Below are positions 6,139 to 6,586 of a DNA stretch of 6,586 nt, in pieces. A model generated the notes under the pieces. It saw nothing but the letters and a program-made list of their open reading frames with translations. It was not told the origin of the DNA and did no database searches. Position 1 is the first letter of the stretch; the number at the start of each line of letters is the position of its first letter. Origin of the DNA: Collinsella sp. GTDB taxonomy: Bacteria; Actinomycetota; Coriobacteriia; Coriobacteriales; Coriobacteriaceae. The position numbers and the translations under genes are program-made. The stretch is from NCBI GenBank assembly GCA_031295725.1, contig JAUMNV010000001.1, positions 1-6,586 of the forward strand, in the 5' to 3' direction.

Positions 6139-6239
6139 ACTATCTTTCCCATTAGATTAAGTGAGCGATCAAGGAATCGCACCCCCTCTGCAGTGGTAAC
6201 ACAGGGCCCGTGCTGGACTTAGTTTTCAGAACATTCCGC
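6139..6239. other. Gene-free stretch left of the IS110 element
   Basis: I see no gene here. A small hairpin GCGAT/ATCGC lies at 6165-6169 and 6176-6180. The segment is probably the host flank of the IS insertion, but the exact element boundary cannot be fixed without the right end. Confidence 0.35.
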
Positions 6240-6256
6240 ACTGATATCTTCTGTAT

Positions 6257-6440
6257 TGAAGACGTCGATGATGCACCCGTATACCATTGACGTCGACACC
6301 ATCAGATGCGGACCGCGCGGTGACCCCACATTCCGCTGGCGCCCATGGGGCTGCCCTCGTTTCCTGACATGTCCCGCGCGGGCCGCGGCGAGCCGAGACC
6401 GCCGCATGACCTAATAGGAGCATGGAGCGATACCGCGGAC
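6257..6440 (+). ncRNA. Candidate IS110 bridge RNA
   Basis: IS110-group recombinases use a non-coding bridge RNA, encoded ahead of the transposase gene, that pairs with target and donor DNA. This interval lies in that position and folds by eye into three consecutive domains. Domain one is a 10-bp stem, 6261-6270 with 6285-6294 (one G-U), and a 14-nt loop. Domain two is 6319-6328 with 6346-6355 (nine pairs, one mismatch) and a 17-nt loop at 6329-6345. Domain three has a basal stem 6371-6378/6434-6440 with C6375 bulged and an inner stem 6385-6390/6400-6405. The order matches 5' stem-loop, target loop, donor loop. The 5' end is inferred from TATCTT at 6245-6250; an alternative promoter, TTGAAG (6256-6261) with TATACC (6280-6285), would start the RNA later and remove domain one. 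GC-rich DNA gives many chance stems, so the fold is provisional. Confidence 0.45.
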
Positions 6441-6520
6441 CCGAACAACCGCATTCTATCGCGCCCCGTCAGTGTGCCGTCTGCCCGGTCCAGGCGAGCA
6501 CGGAAAGAACGGAGCGAGAC

Positions 6521-6586
6521 ATGAGAACCGAATCGACACCCGGCGCCCGCGGGCCGGTCTTCTGCGGGGTCGACACCCACGCCGAC
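6521..6586 (+). CDS. IS110-family transposase, N-terminal fragment
   Basis: Only the first 22 codons are in the window and the frame is open to the edge. The segment VFCGVDTHAD (13-22) matches the start of the DEDD (RuvC-like) domain of IS110 recombinases, with D18 as the first catalytic aspartate. A ribosome-binding sequence GGAG (6511-6514) stands six bases before the ATG. The enzyme would carry out RNA-guided excision and insertion. Completeness, subgroup and activity cannot be judged from the fragment. Confidence 0.75.
   Translation, partial: MRTESTPGARGPVFCGVDTHAD

Larger units (their letters stand above)
6240..6586 (+). mobile_element. Left end of an IS110-family insertion sequence (truncated by window)
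   Basis: The element is recognised by its transposase start at 6521 and by the long non-coding left end typical of the IS110 group, which has no terminal inverted repeats. Base composition changes visibly: from about 6300 on the DNA is richer in G and C than the A/T-containing intergenic DNA to the left. The boundary is placed near 6240 by inference. A -10-like TATCTT with upstream TG (6242-6250) would sit just inside the left end, as in IS110 circles where the joined ends make a promoter, and the 9-mer at 6231-6239 recurs inside the element. It lies next to a cluster of palindromes; some IS110 elements are known to target such repeats. Confidence 0.6.

Noticed and set aside
5892..6155. An 87-codon plus-strand open frame through the palindrome
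   Set aside because: It is formed mainly by the two palindrome arms, the mirror frame on the minus strand reads similarly, and there is no convincing ribosome-binding site.
6055..6235. Inverted 9-mer AATGTTCTG/CAGAACATT (6055-6063 and 6227-6235)
   Set aside because: A 9-base inverted match across several hundred bases is expected about by chance, and it has no consistent link to other structures.

Overview
The window looks like a chromosomal segment of a GC-rich gut actinobacterium of the class Coriobacteriia, most likely Collinsella or a close relative. This is an inference from the GC-rich genes, CCA-encoding tRNAs, an actinobacterial-type GH13 alpha-glucosidase and the partner-switching proteins; no taxonomic marker gene is present. 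Everything from position 1 to about 5860 is transcribed on the minus strand. The only plus-strand gene is a transposase start at the right edge.

Layout, read in the direction of transcription (right to left). An A/T-palindrome promoter (5811-5861) drives tRNA-Leu(GAG) (5664-5753), which ends in a strong terminator (5631-5652). Only 27 bp further on begins a 781-residue PAS/GAF/PP2C phosphatase (3259-5604). It is followed after 78 bp by a 248-residue protein that fuses a STAS anti-sigma-antagonist domain to a RsbW/SpoIIAB-type HATPase kinase (2434-3180). Together these two look like an RsbU-RsbV-RsbW partner-switching module with the last two partners on one chain. Next comes a tRNA-Gly(GCC) (2253-2328) with its own promoter and terminator, then a cytosolic GH13 alpha-glucosidase (341-2074), then a second promoter of the same design driving an identical tRNA-Gly(GCC) (124-199), tRNA-Val(GAC) (46-120) and a terminator (1-36).

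The three tRNA promoters share one architecture: an A/T palindrome in a fixed position directly upstream of a TTGCRY -35 box, resembling an UP element.

The right end (5863-6586) has no complete gene. It holds a 125-bp near-symmetric palindrome (5898-6022), two compact GC hairpins (6084-6138) and the left end of an IS110-family element. The IS110 transposase starts at 6521 and only its first 22 residues are in the window. The preceding non-coding stretch, about 280 bp, can be folded by eye into three successive hairpins where an IS110 bridge RNA is expected. A 9-nt sequence in the loop of the second hairpin is repeated just left of the proposed element boundary, as a target guide would be. This is the most interesting candidate in the window, but it rests on hand folding and needs the right end of the element to test.
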